Positions 4,794-7,233 of a DNA stretch of 7,233 bases are shown here, piece after piece. The translations under genes and the position numbers were made by a program. Location: positions 1 to 7,233 of the forward strand of contig PLSZ01000301.1 in the NCBI GenBank assembly GCA_003164305.1, read 5' to 3'. The notes beneath the pieces are model-generated. The model searched no databases. It saw nothing but the letters and a program-made list of their open reading frames with translations, and was not told the DNA's origin. The stretch comes from Acetobacteraceae bacterium. GTDB lineage: Bacteria; Pseudomonadota; Alphaproteobacteria; Acetobacterales; Acetobacteraceae. How positions within the stretch are numbered: position 1 is the stretch's first letter; every line of letters begins with the position of its first letter.

Positions 4794-5441
4794 TCAGGGA
4801 ACGCGGGCTCGGATAAGCGCCAGCGGATTGGGGGTTGGCTCGGCTACCTTCACGAGCGTGTTACGATCGCGATGGAGAAACGGCTCGGCGCGGCCGCGCA
4901 CGGCGAGCGTCGTATCGGACACATAGCTCCAGCTTCCGTCCCGATTGAATACAACTTCGATCCGATAGGAATCGGTGCGAAACGCATACTCCAGAAACGC
5001 GGTGGAGCAGATGCCGTATTCTGTCTCACCCCGGCGCGCGTTCAGCACGAGGCTGGTGGCGTCCGCCGCGGCATGGCCGGACGCGATCGCCACCTGACCG
5101 CGCGGGATCGCCAGCGTTTGCAGAACCAGTCCGGTCGCCGGCTCCCACAGCCAATAGCCGACCTGATCGTGGAAGGTGCCGTCCTCGCCCGGGGTGAGGA
5201 TGTGGATGTGATACCGCAACCCGTAGAACAACTGCGGTCCATTGGCCTGCGGATCGATCGGTTGCAGCTCGATACGCTCGGTATATTCGCGCTGCTCGGG
5301 TCCGTCGGCCTTGGGGTTGAGATCGATGCCCTTGCGGCCTTCCCAGATGCCTGCCAGGCGACGGAGTGGTCCGAGATTGGCCAGAGAGTCCGGGTCGACG
5401 TTCTCTGGTTCGGTGAAGATGTCGTCCGGAAACGGTTTCAT
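4794..5441 (-). CDS. Nitrobindin-like heme-binding beta-barrel protein (DUF1794/THAP4 type)
   Basis: A 215-residue soluble protein starting at ATG 5441-5439 with GGAG six bases upstream. The fold signature is the lipocalin-like LRRLAGIWEGRKGIDLNP (residues 26-43), then repeated amphipathic beta-strands (TERIELQPID, GLRYHIHIL, DQVGYWLWEP, QTLAIPRGQVAIASGHA) and a closing strand. The C-terminal HRDRNTLVKV contains H190, the best candidate for the proximal heme ligand of nitrobindin-type barrels. Such proteins bind ferric heme and act on NO or peroxynitrite, or serve as small-ligand carriers; some members lack heme. It is convergent with the ethylene-receptor-like gene, with only 12 bp between the stops and no terminator visible. 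Its promoter should lie in 5442-5748. Confidence 0.85.
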   Translation of the reverse strand: MKPFPDDIFTEPENVDPDSLANLGPLRRLAGIWEGRKGIDLNPKADGPEQREYTERIELQPIDPQANGPQLFYGLRYHIHILTPGEDGTFHDQVGYWLWEPATGLVLQTLAIPRGQVAIASGHAAADATSLVLNARRGETEYGICSTAFLEYAFRTDSYRIEVVFNRDGSWSYVSDTTLAVRGRAEPFLHRDRNTLVKVAEPTPNPLALIRARVP

Positions 5442-5748
5442 TTCGCACTCCGCGTGTCATTGCGTGCCGGTAACTTCGATCCGGGATCGGCGACGGTCAA
5501 GGATGAGGTCGCCTGAAACGGGATCCTGGACGCCCCGCGGCGGAGGTACCGAGGCAAGCCGCTGGCGGGTTCGCCGCGGGCGTACGTCCGAAGCCCTCAC
5601 ATCTCATTTGTCTCAGAAGCTGCCCGCTAATCCCGGTGGGGGAGATAGCCGAATCCGTATCCAGTACGTTAACCATCAGGGGCTGGAACCAACAGGCGCC
5701 TGGCGCGCGGCTCGGGGCAGGGTAGGCGCGGTCGGAGAGGAGGATGCG
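5442..5748. other. Divergent intergenic region, nitrobindin-like gene to parA-like gene
   Basis: The 307 bases contain no convincing gene. The long plus frame entering from 5242 is a shadow of the minus-strand gene until the real ATG at 5749. An AT-richer pocket at about 5600-5680 is the likely promoter area; no clear -35/-10 pair was found on either strand. A CtrA-like motif occurs at 5669. Confidence 0.6.
5669..5676 (+). promoter_or_regulatory. CtrA-like half-site TTAACCAT
   Basis: TTAACCAT equals the 8-base half-site described for the alphaproteobacterial cell-cycle regulator CtrA. It is 73 bp upstream of the ParA-like start, a plausible promoter position. An 8-mer can occur by chance, so regulation by CtrA is only a suggestion. 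Confidence 0.35.
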
Positions 5749-6525
5749 ATGTCGCTTGCGGCCTCACCGGAACGAAAGTGCCCCATCATCGCGTTGGCCT
5801 CCACCAAGGGTGGTGTGGGGAAGACGACGCTCGCTTATGTGCTGGCGACGGAGGTGGCGCGGCGCCTCGCCGCGTCCGAGGCGGCCCGCCGCCCAGGCCG
5901 CGTGACCTGCATCGACGCGGATCCCAATCGCACGTTGGCGCAGGTGCTGCGGCTGACCAATGACCCTCATATTGTTTGCGTTGAAAGCGACAGCGACCGG
6001 CTGCTGTCCGACCTGCGGCAGGCGGGGCCGGAGTCGGATCTGATCGTGATCGACCTGGAAGGAACCGCGAATCAGGCCATGCTTTACGCGGCCGGCAAAT
6101 CGGATCTCGTTCTGGTGCCGGCGCAGCCCAGTCGGTTCGATGTGGTGGAAGCGGTCAAGACAATCGGGGTTGTGCGTAAGGCCGCCGACCTCGTGGGGCG
6201 GGAGATCGCGCATCGGGTCGTGCTGTCGCGCACGCCGGTGTTGCGGCAGCGGGTGGCTGATCACTCTCGCTCGCAGTTCGTTCGGGCCGACCTGCCGCTG
6301 TTGCCGGTCGAACTGGTGCAGCGAGCGGCGTTCCAGTCGATGACTTATACCGGCAGGCCGCCATGGCGGCAGGACGGCGGCGAGCAGGCGGCGGCGAACG
6401 TGGCGAGCCTCACCGACGCGGTGCTCGCGATCATTGGTATGACGCCTGGGTTGGCGGCGGCGGGTGATCAGGAGGCGGAGCCGGCTGACACGCCGGCGGT
6501 CCGGGTGGCCCGGACCGTCGCATGA
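5749..6525 (+). CDS. ParA-family ATPase, VirC1-like
   Basis: A 258-residue protein. ATG 5749 is fixed by a strong AGGAGG (5738-5743) five bases upstream. The deviant Walker A is STKGGVGKTTLA (K20, K25), the switch region is CIDADPNRT (D56, D58), and Walker B is LIVIDLEG (D102). The C-terminal half contains TPVLRQRV and LPLLPVELVQRAAFQSMTYT, which resemble VirC1/MobD-type ATPases from conjugation and T-DNA transfer systems more than chromosomal Soj. Such ATPases dimerise on ATP and position DNA, relaxosomes or polar complexes; here the cargo is unknown, as no relaxase, ParB or T4SS gene is visible. The last ~35 residues are an Ala/Glu-rich tail. The stop overlaps the next start as ATGA, so the two are translated together. 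Confidence 0.95.
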   Translation: MSLAASPERKCPIIALASTKGGVGKTTLAYVLATEVARRLAASEAARRPGRVTCIDADPNRTLAQVLRLTNDPHIVCVESDSDRLLSDLRQAGPESDLIVIDLEGTANQAMLYAAGKSDLVLVPAQPSRFDVVEAVKTIGVVRKAADLVGREIAHRVVLSRTPVLRQRVADHSRSQFVRADLPLLPVELVQRAAFQSMTYTGRPPWRQDGGEQAAANVASLTDAVLAIIGMTPGLAAAGDQEAEPADTPAVRVARTVA

Positions 6526-7233
6526 TCTACAAGTTGAATACCGCCGAGGAACAGGACGACGCGGCGTTCCGTGCCCGGCTGGCGCCCTTGGCGACGGAGG
6601 TGTTGCCGCGCGCCACGCTCGGCGTCGAGACGCCTGACACGGCAGCTTCGGAAGCGGTTGGGGTGAAGGATTACGCGCTCGATGGCGATGGGGCGGCGAC
6701 GGAACAGTCAAGCGGTGCGATCGCGAGACGACGTCTCACCGGGGAAGCTGCCGCCGGGGAACAGCGGGCGGTTGGAAACAGGTTGGGAGCCAGGTCCTCG
6801 TCTGGAGACCGGACTGTCAGGCGGCGGAATGGTGCCGCTCTGGCCGCGGCGGCCGGAGTGGTGGTTCTATTCGCGGCCGCCGCGGTGCTGTCCACATTGA
6901 CGGGTTCGGGGAACCCCTCTGCTCAGCGGACCGCCGTTTTGCCCATACCGCCAATAGCGGGATCGGCGCCGGCTGATGAGCAGGCCGGGCGCGAGCCAAT
7001 GCCGCCGCCGGTTCCGGCTCTCGCGCCGGCGCCGGACATGATCGGGCTTCTGCTGCAAAGGGGCGACACGGCACTCGCCAGTGGCGATATCATCGCCGCT
7101 CGTATGCTGTTTGAGCGCGCCGCCAGTCTTGGTTCAGCCACCGCGGCGACCCGGGCCGGCGAAACCTACGACATAGAGTTTCTTTCGCAGTCCGGTGCTC
7201 GCGGGTTCAGGGCCGATCAAAGCGCGGCGGCGG
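6522..7233 (+). CDS. Membrane-anchored SEL1/TPR-like protein, partial at right edge
   Basis: The frame starts at ATG 6522 in the ATGA overlap with the ParA-like gene and stays open for 237 codons to the window end. Residues 1-100 are polar with a basic stretch just before the membrane (RTVRRRNG). Residues 104-126 form one Ala/Val-rich helix (GAALAAAAGVVVLFAAAAVL), so the N-terminus should be cytoplasmic and the rest periplasmic. A Pro/Ala linker follows (about 140-172). Then comes a SEL1/TPR-like unit: LLLQRGDTALASGDIIAARM, LFERAASLGSATAA, and GETYDIEFLSQSGARGFRAD. I recall this repeat type in several alphaproteobacterial membrane proteins of unknown function. The cytoplasmic part may contact the ATPase; that is inference. 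Confidence 0.8.
   Translation, partial: MIYKLNTAEEQDDAAFRARLAPLATEVLPRATLGVETPDTAASEAVGVKDYALDGDGAATEQSSGAIARRRLTGEAAAGEQRAVGNRLGARSSSGDRTVRRRNGAALAAAAGVVVLFAAAAVLSTLTGSGNPSAQRTAVLPIPPIAGSAPADEQAGREPMPPPVPALAPAPDMIGLLLQRGDTALASGDIIAARMLFERAASLGSATAATRAGETYDIEFLSQSGARGFRADQSAAA

Noticed and set aside
4785..5516. Plus-strand 243-codon frame
   Set aside because: Shadow of the minus-strand nitrobindin-like gene, which has a Shine-Dalgarno and a conserved lipocalin-like signature.

Overview
The window looks like a chromosomal or large-plasmid segment from a GC-rich alphaproteobacterium, most likely Rhodospirillales/Acetobacteraceae. This rests on base composition, GC-rich palindromic intergenic repeats of a kind I associate with that group, the protein families present (DUF1194, a FRSAEEAW-type conserved hypothetical, a VirC1-like ParA ATPase) and a CtrA-like TTAACCAT motif. 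The taxonomy is inference. No rRNA, tRNA, CRISPR array or complete insertion sequence was seen.

Left part (1-1937): two minus-strand genes, an S24/LexA-type repressor (928-1578) followed by an exported DUF1194 von Willebrand A-like protein (850 down to the left edge). The DUF1194 frame runs without a stop into a cluster of three hairpins and leaves the window still open. The 359 bases upstream of the repressor hold short direct and inverted repeats that could be operators, and end in an AT-rich stretch before a divergent gene.

Middle (1938-3450): a 143-aa conserved hypothetical protein, about 330 bases with no convincing gene, then a strong promoter, two stem-loops ending in an intrinsic-terminator structure, and a Shine-Dalgarno plus a 78-aa phage-associated small protein. 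The promoter-hairpin-terminator block is either a small RNA gene or an attenuated leader. A further 381 bases without a convincing gene carry three inverted repeats ahead of the next operon.

Sensor cluster (3451-4781): four tightly overlapping reading frames. They are a stand-alone PAS protein, a coiled-coil protein with one C-terminal membrane helix, a 35-aa frame joined by ATGA overlaps at both ends, and a stand-alone three-helix membrane protein resembling the ethylene-receptor sensor domain (Cys and His copper ligands kept, the Asp changed to Asn). None has a kinase or other output domain. This is the most unusual part of the window and may be a split sensory complex.

Right part (4794-7233): a convergent nitrobindin-like (DUF1794/THAP4-type) beta-barrel gene on the minus strand, an intergenic region with a CtrA-like half-site, then a VirC1-like ParA ATPase coupled by ATGA to a membrane-anchored SEL1/TPR-like protein that runs off the right edge.
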